From Rhynchopus euleeides (lineage: Eukaryota > Euglenozoa > Diplonemea > Diplonemida > Diplonemidae), in NCBI GenBank assembly GCA_963210315.1, contig OY723270.1, forward strand, positions 682,001 through 746,000: a stretch of DNA of 64,000 bases, given 5' to 3'. Within the stretch, counting starts at the first letter, position 1. Each line of letters begins with the position of its first letter. Shown here piece after piece: positions 18,841-31,308 of this stretch. The notes beneath the pieces were generated by a model. That model worked only from the letters and a program-made list of their open reading frames with translations, was not told where the DNA came from and searched no databases. A program made the translations under genes and the position numbers.

Positions 18841-21800
18841 CCTCCCATCTCCGTGAGACGCGTTGTTTGACATGGCGCACCGACCCAACAAGCTCAAGCA
18901 GAACATCGGGGTGCAGGTCTCAGCTGGAGCTGTTCGCTCTGTGTCACTGTACATCCAGTGTTGTCAGGCGGGTCGCTCCTCGCCGTGCTGTGCTTCTGAG
19001 CGGAAAGTCTAAGAGCACGTATCGCAGTGAGGACATGCGGTGTTGGGTGGGCAGGCTGCTCTCGAGTCTTTCGACCCAACACCTTCGACGGCACCGCACC
19101 CCACCGGGTGCGCAGAGGTGGGGCGGGTCTCCCAGTCACCTGCGAGGGCGGTCCGGGGAGGGCTCTGGGTGCCCCACCCCTCTGCAACCCGCCAGCACTG
19201 CAGGGTGATGCGGCAGCAGCCCCAGGGGTGCGGCGCGCGTGACCCGCGTGGTGGCGGCACGGAGCAGGACGAGACGTGCATCGGGCACATCCGCCCTCGG
19301 CCTGTACACACAAGCCATCTCGTATTCTCGCACTGTTGTGGGGGTTTCGCACCACCCTCTCCTCTCACCCTGTGTCGCGATCGGGGCTGCAGCAAAGGGC
19401 GAGAAAGGCAAGCTCGCACCCGATAGGCAAGGAACTGCACATTCGATGCGAGCTTCACAATCAGCAAGGGGTGGGAGAGCAGCTCTGTGTCCTGCCGCAC
19501 TGCACCCCGTGCAGAGGACAGGGTCATCAGCCAGCCAGCACCCCCTCTGCTGGCAGAGGACAACTGAAGCTGGTGGTGAAGGGGCGTGGTGCCGTGGTGC
19601 GCAGGCAGGGAGGCCACGAAGATGAGGCAGTCGCGAGATGTTGCGTCATCACATCGTCCTGCCGACTGATCGCGAGGCAAATCCCACGCGAAGAAGGGCC
19701 GGTGACAAGGAACAGTGCTGGCCCGAGGCGTAAAGAAAGGGACGCATCTGGGAGGGACATCAACCTGCAGTAAGACATGATCCGGCAACCCCAACTATGC
19801 TGAAGAAGGTCCCTGCGCTCACAGCGCCACAGGCGAGGGCAGGGGGCTCTGTTCGTCCATCAAATCCGACACCCAGGTGCCGCGACCCAGACCAAGACAG
19901 CTGCCGCATCGACTGCTGGATCTGCAACAGCGGAGGTCCACGGTTTCTCCAGTCTTGCTCTGAGAGGGCCCTCAGAAGCAGACTGCAGGGGCGAGTACCG
20001 GGGCAGGCTGAAGAAGGATACGCGCAGGCATTAGGAGCGGCGGACGAAAAGGACCTGGTTGGTTTGTGCAAAACCCGGATCTCAACCTGCAGGGGACCGG
20101 ACCCCACAGCTTGCTGCCACAGCTCCCTTTTAGGGACCAACATGCCTCATCTCTGATCCTCACACAGGAGTGGGTGATTTGCGCGCTCTACCAAACAAGC
20201 TTTACTGAACATTGGGCTAGCGTGGCACCACGCCTGTGCAATGAAGGGGGAACCGGGCCCGCATATCATATAGAGCAACCAGGCGTCGCTGGTGCCCAAT
20301 CGACTTGCGGGTGGTTGTTTGCATTTGCACAGGACAGGCTCAGCAAGCATGGGCAATCACAGCTGGTGGGTCGCCAAAGGCCAGACTCACAGTGTGCTCC
20401 CTCCACTAGCCCTCCGCAAAGCGGGACGTGCAAGGCACGCAAGGCACAGGGGCGGGGGGTGGCTCGGATGCAACGAGGCGAGCACCTGTGTGGGAGGTGG
20501 AGGCACGGAAGCGGCAGCCTTGCGGGCAGCAGTCGCGGCCCACTTTGCGGCAGGGCAGGACGACCCGCCGAAGGGGCACCACCGCTGGCAGGGCCGGGTG
20601 CATGGAGTGGCGCAGCTGCAGGCTGCTCCCCCACGCCACACCGGGCAGGTGGGTGTGGCGGTGCGACAGGAGGCGGCAATCTCAGGTGGATCCTCCAGGC
20701 TGCGTGCATCCTGGGATGTGGGGCAGCCATGCAGTGCGGGGACAGCCGCATTCTGCAACGGCTGGACTGAGATTTCGTGTGGGACAGAGGACTGGAGGCG
20801 GACAGCCACCTCGTACAACGAGGTTGGCCGAAGGATGGCGGGTGGACAGCGAGGCTCCACCTGAAATCACCTTGAGAGCACCCGAGAGCAGCACCCCCGC
20901 AGGCACCCTGGCAGGTGCAGCACCTCATCGCTAGCCTGATGCGACATTCGGGCAGGCTCCAGTCGGAGCTGCTGGCAGCGTGTGGGTGTGGGGCGTGACT
21001 AGGGACCGGCTGACGGGGGGCGATGCCTGCAGGCATTACAAGCGGTGTTGCGCTGCGTCTGGGCCCAGCGACACGAGGCGGTGGCGGACGTGCCCCTGCT
21101 GGTGGTGGGGCGGGCCTGTTGCACTGTTGCAGGGGCAGGAGACGCCAGGGGGGCGCCACACTGCTGACGCCTCGTGCGGTGGAGGTGCCGCCAGACGGTG
21201 GTGGTGTCGGGGGCGAGGCGGCAGCGAGGAGGGGCAGGCCGCTAGGCGACCCGGACCCACCGACAGGCGAGCGGGTTGTCGACGTGAAGCTGTGGGTGCA
21301 GTGACGCAGTAGGGGTCCTGCCTGGCCAGATGGGTTTGCTTCAACAACGAGACATGTCCAACAACACCATCGGCAGCAACGAGAACGGCATCTCCAGAAT
21401 TGACAGCACCGGCAGCGGGGTCTTGGAGTGAGTGGGGACTCGCGCCCAGAGGGCTGCCTTCACCTCCTTTGAGGAGTTCCTACACTGCCGACAACTACAC
21501 AGGCCGCAAAGGAAATGCGGTCGATGATGCAGCGGGAAAACAATCAGGTGGGGCGGATGGTGTGTACCATCCATACCGTGCAACACACAGACGAAGCCTG
21601 CTGATGTGCTTCCAATGCCGCTGTGCCGCCCCACGCACGGCTGCAAGGGCAAGCCATGCGGCTGAGCAAGGTGGTGGGTGGCACGACAGCGGCGATTCTC
21701 AACAAGGCATGAGACTTGCAATCAATACTCCGCAGGCAGGGGCAGGTGCTCAGTATCGCGCTGCCTGGAACGACGGACGTGGTGGAGGCGCGTTTGAGAC

Positions 21801-23100
21801 CTCAGCAGCCTAGTTGAGCTACGCGACGTGGGATGGGAACGCGTCTCGAGGTACATCTCAGATGGCGTGCCACGCGTGAAGGAAAAGCTGAAGAGGAGGA
21901 CGGCGGGAGGGGCGGCGGGTGTGAAGAGGGCCGCACCCGCCATCGAAGGACGGGGATGGGCCGAAGGTGAAGCAGGGAAGGCTTGCACATCGTTCCCAAC
22001 GCATAGGAGACAGAGGCAATCGACCCTGGGCTACCCCTTTGCGGGCGGGGTGCCTTTATAATAACAATACCAAGCACCCCCTTCATTGGGGTGTCCTGCC
22101 CAGGGGCCAGCACTCAAGACATCTCCCGCAATACCCTCAACAGGACTCGGAAGGATGCGCCGTCAGTTAAAGCGGCGGAGCCTATCAAGTTTCGTTCGGA
22201 CGCATGGACGCACTTGAAGGTGAATCAGTGCCTGCTGCAACGGCTTGAAGCCAACTGTCGTCGGGGATGCAACACTGAATCTGGCTGCAAGGCATGGAAG
22301 GCTCAGGAGTTCATCCAGGAGCAGGTGATGAACGACACCCTGCACCCCGACTGGAGTCTCATCGAGAGCCGAGAGGTACCTGCGCCACCTTCCTCTGGCG
22401 GGCGAAGTGATACAGCCATTCGGTGGGACACGCGCCCCGCCACCCAGTTCATCGGTAGGAACGAGGCAAAGAGCAGGCAGTCTGAGACACACCCTTGCTG
22501 TGGGGAAGGGGACAGGGAGGGTGGTGGCTGGTGGCGGGTGCGCAGCATCGAGCCCGGGATGGCCGAACAACACCCCAGCAGGACACACCCGGCTGACCTG
22601 GGGTACATGTGCAGCACCCAGCAGCAGGGGGTCGCAGGTCAGGTGAGGCAGGATCGAGTTGGGATGAAGGCGAGCAAGCTGTCTGGCGTATCTCGGCAAG
22701 CACACCAGCAAGCCTTGCGCACTATGCTGGGCCCCGAGGCGGGGAGGGTCGTGTGGTGGACGTCGTGACGATGCGGGTGGCCAGGAAGGCAACGAGAACC
22801 CAGAGGCGGACGATGCCTGCGAACACAATAGGGCACCTTGGGGGGATTGATTGTGCGAACCGCACGCCGACAAAACCCTTTATACTTCTTCCGACACCAT
22901 ATTCCCTTATTACAACCCCGATACTCCATCCCCATTGTATTATCGCCATTCGAATTACCAAACCTGGCAAAATACCGAATATAGTTGTAGGTAAGGTGGG
23001 CACAGTCAGATAGACATGCCCAGGGGTAGCAAAGTGATGTGGCCCTGACCAGGTTCCCTGTGCACAGTGAGCCCTGGCATGAGGAGGACGTGCCGTCGCA
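18841..23100. other. GC-rich stretch without a supportable gene
   Basis: The composition is rich in GCAGG/CTGCA and CAC words, which keeps many frames open by chance. The longest plus-strand frame (22091-22768, 225 aa) has no domain, shows Gly/Arg/Ser bias and an equally long opposite frame, so I do not call it. No intron-exon series with protein-like content was evident. It may be long noncoding or degenerate element DNA. Confidence 0.45.
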
Positions 23101-23104
23101 TGTG

Positions 23105-23830
23105 GTGTGCAGGAGTGCAGCCTCCACCGCGGGCTGGAGGCTGTGCCTGCTGGCGAGCCCCGTGCCTGCACAGCGTCGCGTTGGAGGCGACCCTGTCTGG
23201 CAAGCTTGGCGGCGGTGAAGCCAGCCCTGTCCCAGATCCCGAACCCCAAGCATGTGCTGTGGCGTAGTACAGCACAGCGACCCAGTCCCCTGGCGGCACA
23301 GCGTCACCTTGTGCGACCCTGGCAAGCCTGTCCCCACAGCACCTGCAGCGTCACATGCATGCGACCCTGGGTGCTGCTGTCGTCACGGCGTCGTCACGGC
23401 ACCCACCCATACCCACCATCACCAACAGCAGCGTCGCTTGCAGGCGACCCTGTGTGGCGGCACCGTCTGCCAGCCACCACCATCACCACCCACCTGGCGG
23501 CACAGCGTCACGCAGAGGCGACCCTGAGCTTGGCCTGCACCCACACCACCCCAACCCTGCCACCCACCCACCCACCAACCCCACCGCCAGTCGCTCAGCT
23601 GCTCGACCCCCGTCACCGTGCGGCGACTGGGGGAGACACGCGACAGTAGCTGGACTGGGAGCGTCGTCGCGAGACGACCCTCCGCTGCACAGCCCGGAAC
23701 CGACCCGACCCAACCCCATGCTTGCCATGCGAAGCGACACAATACCGAACACACCGCACCCTGACCCCAGCAGTGTGCAACCCCTGGCCACCCTGGGGCA
23801 CCCCGGTGCCTCCCAAGACCCTGCATCCTG
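23105..23830. repeat. GCGACCCTG-rich dispersed repeat, copy 1
   Basis: About 700 bp, shared with 26010-26690 and 27776-28415. Within each copy the word GCGACCCTG recurs in forms such as GGAGGCGACCCTGTCTGGCA, often following GCGTCGC or GCGTCAC. The shared block runs from GCAGGAGTGCAGCCTC to GACCCTGCATCC. Copies are over 90% alike, with indels that are not multiples of three, so it is noncoding. Confidence 0.85.
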
Positions 23831-24145
23831 CAAACCCACAAACCCGACCAGCGCCCTGGCATGTGACATTGCGGCAGTACTGCTGCTCACACAGATGGGC
23901 AGGATGCACCCAGGCATCCCTGTGCTCTTCAGTGATGCCGCACCGAAATCACAGAAAACGCAGGACCTCGTGCCGCGTGTCACGGGTCATACCCGAACCT
24001 TCAGGGGCTGACGCAATATTTTCCCCACTTTCCCACGAAACAGGGGCTCTCTCCCCCTCTCTCTCTCTCTGTCTCCCCGATCCCCGCTACCCCCATTTTC
24101 CCAAAGGCTACGCACGCCCCTGCCAAACCTTGGAGCTTTCATAAA

Positions 24146-24255
24146 GGGGGTCTTCGCTACGGGGTGACCGCCAGTGCATTTTGGTGCATTTCCTAAGGAA
24201 ACTAGGTGAAGACTGACAAGGAATAACGAAGCATAACGACCAGCGAAAGACCCTC
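24146..24255. mobile_element. 110-bp MITE (GGGGGTCTTCGCT family), copy 1
   Basis: Ends GGGGGTCTTCGCT and AGCGAAAGACCCTC, flanked on each side by AAA. The same element lies in opposite orientation at 38275-38382 with TAA on both sides. A 3-bp duplication of A/T bases and GGG-type ends are typical of PIF/Harbinger MITEs. Confidence 0.8.
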
Positions 24256-24258
24256 AAA

Positions 24259-26009
24259 ATCCCTATTGCCAACAGACCTCGCTGAAGACCACCAAGGACC
24301 TGTTACCCCATCGAGCACCCCCCTTGGTGCTGTGCCCAACACCAACACCCGTGAGTGCCCGACGAGCTGGGGGGCAGGAGGAGGAGGTGGAAGAAGGCGA
24401 GGAGCGGAGGAGGCAGAGGACGAGGACGAGGGGGGTGAGGAGGGGGGGCTGAGGGGGTGCGGCTATAGGCGGTGTACGGAAGGAGGAGGAGAAGGAAGAA
24501 GAAGGATGATATCCCTTCACTCGTTATGCACGGTTGCGTCCGGGGCGAGATGTGACGGAATTGAGTTTCCATTATGCGGGCCGTGCGTGACCCGGCAAAG
24601 GACGTGTGGGGGACAGATGACGCCTCAGGTGCAGCTTATACTGCACCACACCAGGAATGCTGTGCAACAGTCGGGCAGAGATCAAGGCCCACCTGCCGTA
24701 CAGCTTGTCGTGCCACCCCCATTGGCCTTCTGGAAGAAAGCTGCGGGCACCTCTGCACCCTGCAATGCCGGAAGAGCCTGTGGCCATGCCTGGCTGACCA
24801 CGCTCCGGAAGACCCTCCAACCTGGCTCTACAGGGCTGCAACCCGACGGCAGCAGGCGTGAGACCCTCACCGTATGGAGAGGGGCACCAACCACCTACCC
24901 AGGGCAGTGGTCGCCACGGTGCTGGGCGGTGCAGCCTATGGGGTGGCGGGGCGGCCATGCCGGTGGGCATCCCCTTGGAGCAGCTGCGTGGGGTGCCGCT
25001 GCGGTGTGCACCCCTGTTGCCCTTGGCAGCAGGCATGGCAGGGGCACCGCAACAGCAAGGCTGGGCAACCAACCATGGGGGACGGAGGGGACCTAGGGAG
25101 GACTTGTTCGATAACAGGGCAAGGGCGACCTGGCATGCCAGGTGCTGTCCTCGGTGAGCGACGGGCGGATCCTGGAGTTGCCGCATTTCTGGGGGGGCCG
25201 GCAGGTGAAATGGTTGCGGCTGCAGGGCTTCGGCCGCAGCCGCCTTGGTGGCGGCAGGAAGGGGGGGGCATGCTGGGTGGTGGGCAGGAGTTCAACTGCA
25301 TCAACACCCACACGGAGAATCGGAAGAAGCAGGCTGCTGCACAGTGGATGCTCATGCCAGCCCGATGATGCTGACCGGCTGCAATGCCGACAAGGCGGGA
25401 ACAGTGGAGTAGCGGGTGAAGCAGCGCCTATGCATGCTCCCGGGAGCGCGAGAGTGCCTGCCTGGCTGTCCAGGAGCTGTGGATATTCACCACCCACACC
25501 CCTGCGTCACTCTGCGGCCTTCAGTGAGGAAAATAAGCAGGCAGGTGAGCAGCGGTGAAGTCGAGGGGTGGGGGGTACAGTTGCCAGGGTTGCTGACGGA
25601 GGAGCCGACCAGGAAGACGGGGCGGCGGGGAGACGAGGACTGATGGTACCCTGCGAAGACGAAGACAGCCCACGAGAGGGGGTGTGGTGGCGAAGGAGAC
25701 AGGCAGGCAGCACGTGAGCCAGCTGTGGTGGTGCAACGGCATAGGGGCACACCGGCTGGCGGCTCCTTCGTGCCGGGGCCCGACAGGGCGCTGGGCGGGG
25801 TGTTTTGAACCCACCTGCCTGTGGACCCTTGGCCCTTGAATATCAGTCATGTCGCGGACTCCACAACAACCGTACTCCGGGAGGGACACGCAATCTCGGG
25901 AGGCGTGTCTCGAAACAGGCAAGAGGTTGCACTGCACTGCCTGCCGAGAGCAGATGCAGCCAAGAGGGGCAATATGACGGACGATTCCCGACGCGCCTTG
26001 AGCCAGAAG
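24259..26009. other. Stretch without a supportable gene
   Basis: It is GC-rich, with purine-rich GGAGGAGGAAGAAG tracts at 24370-24510. CCCTTCACTCGTTATGCA at 24513-24530 recurs at 61435-61452. Open frames are compositional and mirrored on the opposite strand. I see no gene. Confidence 0.45.
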
Positions 26010-26690
26010 TTGGTGCAGCGTCGCGTTGGAGGCGACCCTGTCTGGCAAGCTTGGCGGCGGTGAAGCCAGCCCTGTCCCAGATCCCGAACCCCAAGCATGT
26101 GATGTGGCGTGCCGCAGCACAGCACAGCGACCCAGTCCCCTGGCAGCACAGCGTCACCTTGTGCGACCCTGGCAAGCCTGTCCCCACAGCACCTGCAGCG
26201 TCACATGAATGCGACCCTGGGTGCTGCTGTCGTCACGGCGTCGTCACGGCACCCACCCCTACCCACCATCACCAGCAGCAGCGTCGCTTGCAGGCGACCC
26301 TGTGTGGCGGCACCGTCTGCCAGCCACCACCATCACCACCCACCTGGCGGCACAGCGTCACGCAGAGGCGACCCTGAGCTTGGCCTGCACCCACACCACC
26401 CCAACCCTGCCACCCACCCACCCACCAACCCCACCGCCAGTCGCTCAGCTGCTCGACCCCCGTCACCGTGCGGCGACTGGGGGAGACACGCGACAGTGGC
26501 CGGACTGGGAGCGTCGTCGCGAGACGACCCTCCGCTGCACAACCCGGAACCGACCCGACCCAACCCCTCGCTTGCCATGCGAAGCGACACAATCCGCAAA
26601 CACCGCACCCTGACCCCAGCAGTGTGCAACCCCTGGCCACCCTGGGGCACCCCGGTGCCTCCCCAGACCCTGCATCCCAGACACCATTCA
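26010..26690. repeat. GCGACCCTG-rich dispersed repeat, copy 2
   Basis: This copy begins at GCAGCGTCGCGTTGGAGGCG and ends at the GACCCTGCATCC block. It lacks the left 100 bp that copies 1 and 3 share. Confidence 0.85.
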
Positions 26691-27775
26691 GCGGTGCCAA
26701 ATAATATTGAGAAAATACCCTCTTGCTGATGCACAGCCACATCCCAACAGCCCCCAACCCCAACAATACGAGCCACAACCTCCGTCAACACACACAGGAC
26801 ACAGGACAGGACGTACCCGGGCAGACGAGACTTCTTCGAGAGGCCGATGCCTCCGTACCTGCGTACCCCGTTCTGCCTCCACCCACACCACACCACCCCA
26901 CACCGCCGCAGTGACAACATCACTCCCCGACCCGCCCAACCGCACCCTAGCGACTCGCCCTGCTGGTCGGGGTGATTGGCTGGACAGCGCCACTTGGCAA
27001 CAAACTGCTGCAGCCCAGGACACGCCCCGACCCAACAACCAGCAACCCTAAGTGCCAGGTGGCGACAGGCAGGAAAGCCTCGGGTGGAATGCAGACAGCT
27101 GGCCCAACGCCTTGGGGAGACGAGGCCCTGCTGGGCAGGGCTGCACGACCCCTGGACAGGGTGCGGCACACCGATGCACCGCCACACTGTGGCGTGGCCC
27201 TGGCGGGAGGGAGGGCTCGGAGGTGGGCCCGTCGCACTGCTGCCGGAGAATGGGGCAGTGCCTTGCAGCGAGCGAGGGGGGCGCGGCACTTGCCGTGCCG
27301 TGCGGGAGGCTGCGGGAGAGAAGGGGGGCTGGTTTGCTGCGGCAGGCAACCAGGGGGACGTACGCTGTGGGGTGCTGCAGGGGTAGGGCGGGTGTGCTGC
27401 CCGTGTGTTGTAGCGGGGCAGTTTGCTCTCGCCAGGTGGCAGTGTCACACCCGACATGTATTCTGATGTCTTGCAGCCTCAGGAATGGCGGGAGTGCAGA
27501 ACAAGACATAGCGTGAGGCGGCTGGGGGGAGCTGGTGGTGGGGCTGCAGACAGGGAAGGTCACGGGAGGCGTCGAGGGCACAGAAGGTGCAAAGCGAGCG
27601 AGTGGGAACCCAAGGCGCTCGGCGGCCTCGCAAGCAGAGACGCGAAAGGGGTTTCGGGTCTGCAACAAGAGGTGGCAAAGAAAGGATGACGGTGCGGAGA
27701 GGAGTTGAGAAGACGAGAGAGAGCTCGACGCCATGCACCTCGTGAGGGGCATGGTGTCGAGTTGCTGCAGGACGA
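26691..27775. other. Stretch without a supportable gene
   Basis: GC-rich spacer between repeat copies 2 and 3. Frames are open on both strands at once, a sign of base bias rather than coding. No motif was recognised. Confidence 0.4.
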
Positions 27776-28415
27776 CGGGTGCAGGAGTGCAGCCTCGCGG
27801 TGGAGGCTGTGCCTGCTGGTGAGCCCTGTGCCTGCACAGCGTCGCGTTGGAGGCGACCCTGTCTGGCAAGCTTGGCGGCGGTGAAGCCCGCCCTGTCCCA
27901 GATCCCGAACCCCAAGCATGTGCTGTGGCGTAGTGCAGCACAGCACAGCGACTCAGTCCCCTGGCAGCACAGCGTCACCTTGTGCGACCCTGGCAAGCCT
28001 GTCCCCACAGCACCTGCAGCGTCACATGCATGCGACCCTGGGTGCTGCTGTCGTCACGGCGTCGTCACGGCACCCACCCATGCCAATACCAACACCCTTA
28101 CCCATACCCACCACCACCAGCAGCAGCGTCGCTTGCAGGCGACCCTGTGTGGTGGCACCGTCTGCCAGCCACCACCATCACCACCCACCTGGCGGCACAG
28201 CGTCACGCAGAGGCGACCCTGAGCTTGGCCTGCACCCACACCACCCCAACCCTGCCACTCACCCACCCACCAACCCCACCGCCAGTCGCTCAGCTGCTCG
28301 ACCCCCGTCACCGTGCGGCGACTGGGGGAGACACGCGACAGTGGCCGGACTGGGAGCGTCGTCGCAAGACGACCCTCCGCTGCACAGCCCGGAACCGACC
28401 CGACCCAACCCGCTG
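27776..28415. repeat. GCGACCCTG-rich dispersed repeat, copy 3
   Basis: It shares the GCAGGAGTGCAGCCTC left part with copy 1 and stops at CGACCCGACCCAACCC, shorter on the right than copies 1 and 2. An insertion ATGCCAATACCAACACCCTT at 28080 distinguishes it. Confidence 0.85.
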
Positions 28416-28642
28416 CCAGAGCATGCGTGGTGCAGCACCACCCAGCTGCAGCATGCATGTGGCACCCAGTGTGAGTGTGGTGTGGTGTGGTGTGGTTGTG
28501 CAGTGCGGTGTGGATGCAGATGAGGACACGCGTCAAAGGGGCACGGGGCGGGATCACTGCTGCGGTTCTGTTCACACCCTGCGCTGCAACAGAACGACAC
28601 ACAACAAGTCGCGCGCACGGCAAGCAGTTCTGACTGGTTCGG

Positions 28643-28885
28643 TCAACCAGCGAAGCAACTGCCAGCGCGGTTTACTTTCAGGGTGCCGAGCGTCGGAGCG
28701 ACGAACGCACGTTTGATGCGGATCCCGTTGCTGCCGCAGGCTTGCTCCGTGAACACCGTGCAGGTGGACCGGATGTGGCCGTAGGCAGCAGGGAAATGCC
28801 GGTTGAAGATAGATGGTATGAAGCAATCATGCGGTACCTTGCAGCACTCGTGGCAAGGCAGCCGCAACACACACAAGAATGACAC
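28643..28885 (-). other. Possible exon of an unknown protein
   Basis: The minus-strand frame reads naturally over about 60 residues (FNRHFPAAYGHIRSTCTVFT, then EQACGSNGIRIKRAF), unlike the biased frames around it. It has no start context or partner exon that I can place. It may be one exon or a gene remnant. Confidence 0.25.
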
Positions 28886-29696
28886 AAATGGAGCACAAGA
28901 TCACAAGCACGCAATGCAGTGCGGGAATGCGGGTAGGCGTGGCAGCATCCACCAGGTAAGGGTGGGCACAGAACACGCTGTCCGACATTCCCGCATGCAG
29001 CAGTCACAGCTGTAGTCACAGTCACAAGCATAAGCACAAACAGAATCATAACCACATACTGCACAAGGGTGTGCTGTGCTGTGTGCAGCACACCCAACAC
29101 AACACATGCGTTGCACGACAACGGCGGTACTATCAAACAAGGGAGGTCAAAACGACCAACACACGTGCCCCGCCTGTGGCATGTGGCGTGCCGCCGAGGC
29201 GACACGGACTTGGCATCAGACAGGGGCGTGTGGAGGTTGCAGACGGAGCACACACGAGTGGCACACAGCACAGGGTGGTGTGGGGTGGGAAGAAGGGTGT
29301 GAGATGTGGGACAGACAAGAGAGAACAGCACAGGACGGCACGATGCACGGCAGGCAACAGAGGCAGGACAGGACATGGCAGGACAGGGGAACAACACAGC
29401 CTGCTCCAGATTCCTGACCCAACCGCCACACCACACCAAAGTACACATCACAGTCCACACCACACACAGTTCTCAGTTTACGATGGAGTTCTTTTACAGC
29501 ACTTCAACACAACACCGACTTCGTCAAGTAATCATATTGTTTAGTGAACACAGCACCAACTTCGGCAGGTAATTTGCGATTGGTGGTAGCTGTTCATGTG
29601 ACTCCAGACACATGCCTCTGCTTTTGGCTGCTGAGTGCAGGTCACACCGAGTGAATTCTGATGTGACCACCACTGCACACACATGAACATTCACAC
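28886..29696. other. CA/TG-rich stretch, no gene seen
   Basis: Dense in CACA, GGACAGGACA and TGTGGTGTGG words (for example 28480-28505 and 29340-29400). It forms the 3' flank of the secreted hydrolase gene. Confidence 0.4.
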
Positions 29697-30488
29697 TCAC
29701 TTCGACACACACTTCACAAAGTCGTACGCACCACACAGGTTGTCCTGAAACTGGGCACACGACGTCGCGTTGTCCGCAAGGTGGCAGTGCAGGAACAGGG
29801 CCGCAAAGATGTCGAGCCTCCCGGCCGTGAAGTCCGTCGGCTCATAGTGCGTCGCCCCCTCAAGGTTGGCAAACCACGACCCGGGAACCGTCGTCGCGTT
29901 GTACGCCTCCTCCACCGTCTTTGCGGGTGCCTGCACATCCAGGTTCCCGGTCGTGTAGAAGACAGGGACCTTCGCGTCGCGCCCCCACTCCGCCTTCGAC
30001 ACAGGGTGCACCGCCGCGGCCGCACGGATCCCGTAGCCCTCATGCCCGGCGTTGTGTTCTGTTGCCTCCCCGCCCATCGAGTGCCCGATCACCCCGGCAC
30101 GCGTCGTGTCGACATGCGCGAAGGCCTCATGCAGCGACGAGTTGTGCGTCGCGTTGATGGCGGCCAGCTGGTCCCGGTAGAACCCGGAGCAGTACGCCAG
30201 CAGGCAGCTCTCGGGCGCCACCACCACCATCCCCAGCGACACAATCTTCTCGATCAGGTGGTGGTACACCGGACGCCCGGTCGCCCCACCCGCCACCATC
30301 CCGTGCGCAAACCCCACCACGGGGTACGGCCCCCCCTCCAGGTCCGATGGGTAGTACACGTCCACACGGTGGCTGCCGGGCCCTGAGGGCAGGGCCATCT
30401 TGATGTGCGACTTCTCCATCGTGTGTGGCCCCTTGTCCGGCACCACGCTCAGCACCGCGCACAGCACCACAGACACCAGCATTCTCAA
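29697..30488 (-). CDS. Secreted alpha/beta hydrolase (chlorophyllase / dienelactone-hydrolase-like), 263 aa
   Basis: An intronless gene with a hydrophobic signal peptide at residues 1-17 (MRMLVSVVLCAVLSVV). The fold landmarks are in order: oxyanion-side HGM at 62-64 (VVGFAHGMVAGG), nucleophile elbow GHSMGG with Ser137, acid Asp184 (TGNLDVQAP) and His214 (GATHYEPT), a complete catalytic triad. This arrangement is shared by chlorophyllases, PET-hydrolase-like and dienelactone-hydrolase-like esterases. Substrate cannot be decided. Six cysteines in the last 170 residues suggest disulfides, in line with export. The start Met is immediately followed by the signal sequence. It stands alone, facing a repeat-rich flank. 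Confidence 0.85.
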   Translation of the reverse strand: MRMLVSVVLCAVLSVVPDKGPHTMEKSHIKMALPSGPGSHRVDVYYPSDLEGGPYPVVGFAHGMVAGGATGRPVYHHLIEKIVSLGMVVVAPESCLLAYCSGFYRDQLAAINATHNSSLHEAFAHVDTTRAGVIGHSMGGEATEHNAGHEGYGIRAAAAVHPVSKAEWGRDAKVPVFYTTGNLDVQAPAKTVEEAYNATTVPGSWFANLEGATHYEPTDFTAGRLDIFAALFLHCHLADNATSCAQFQDNLCGAYDFVKCVSK

Positions 30489-30778
30489 CGGTTGTCACGG
30501 GTGATGTGTGGCGGCACAATGTGTATATCTGATGCATGGCGGTGGTGGCCCCCCTCTCCCTCCCCCCCTCCCCATGTGCACCTCTGCACCACACCCACAC
30601 GCAGACCACTGCGGCGCTCAGGTGGTTTGTGTTTTTCAAATTCTCATCTCGGGGGACCGCGCCGAGGCCGGTGCGGCACCCGCTGTCGGGGAGAAGATTA
30701 GCCCGCCCTGCCGCAGTGGCAGGGGCGGATATGTTGTCATCATGCGCCGGTCTGCCTCACGAGGGCCACAACAGTACC

Positions 30779-30960
30779 CATTCAGTAAACTTCGGTGCGG
30801 CTCGCTCCGGTGTCAAAGGGGGCCAAAAGGGAGGACTAGAGAGAAGACGACTTCCCTGCGCGTGATTCATTTTCTACTTGGCGTCCTTTGCAAGCATTTG
30901 GATTGCAGTTTGTCTGCAAGGTTGGAAGGGGGGAGGGGGGGGGGGGGGGCAAGGGCGGTT
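30779..30960. repeat. Isolated terminal fragment of YR retroelement 2 family
   Basis: CCCATTCAGTAAACTTCGGT, then GGACTAGAGAGAAGACGACTTCCCTG and TGCAAGGTTGGAAG, match the left region of element 2 (10955-10970 joined to 13977-14090). Here the TTAA element is absent, so it supplies an approximate empty site for E1. A 12-G tract ends the match. Confidence 0.65.
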
Positions 30961-31308
30961 GCTCGCATCGCATCGGTGCTTCAGCGTTGCATGGTACCCT
31001 TTTTCACCTCCCTGCACATGCGACGTGTGCATTGCACACACGTGGCCACCCCCCTCACCCCCGCCCCACACCCATGGCCCGTGGCCTATCCTGGGGAAGT
31101 CGACTATCCACACGGAGGAAGAAACCAGTGCAGGTCACTCCGATTGCGGCCCCTGCAACCCGACCCCCTCGTTTCGTTCTATGCTGGGGGGGCAGCGGAG
31201 CTGCGTTGGCTGCCGTGCAACAGAGAGGCGGGGGGCGGGGGGGCATTGTTGTTAGCCCCCATTTAAAACTTTACGTTTTAAATGTTTTAAATGTTTTAAA
31301 TGTTTTAA

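Noticed and set aside
22091..22768. 225-aa plus-strand frame in the GC-rich tract
   Set aside because: No domain, biased composition and an equally long opposite frame. Coding cannot be supported.
23105..28415. CRISPR-like or clustered regular repeat array
   Set aside because: The GCGACCCTG words are irregularly spaced, the larger units are 600-700 bp, and the genome is eukaryotic.
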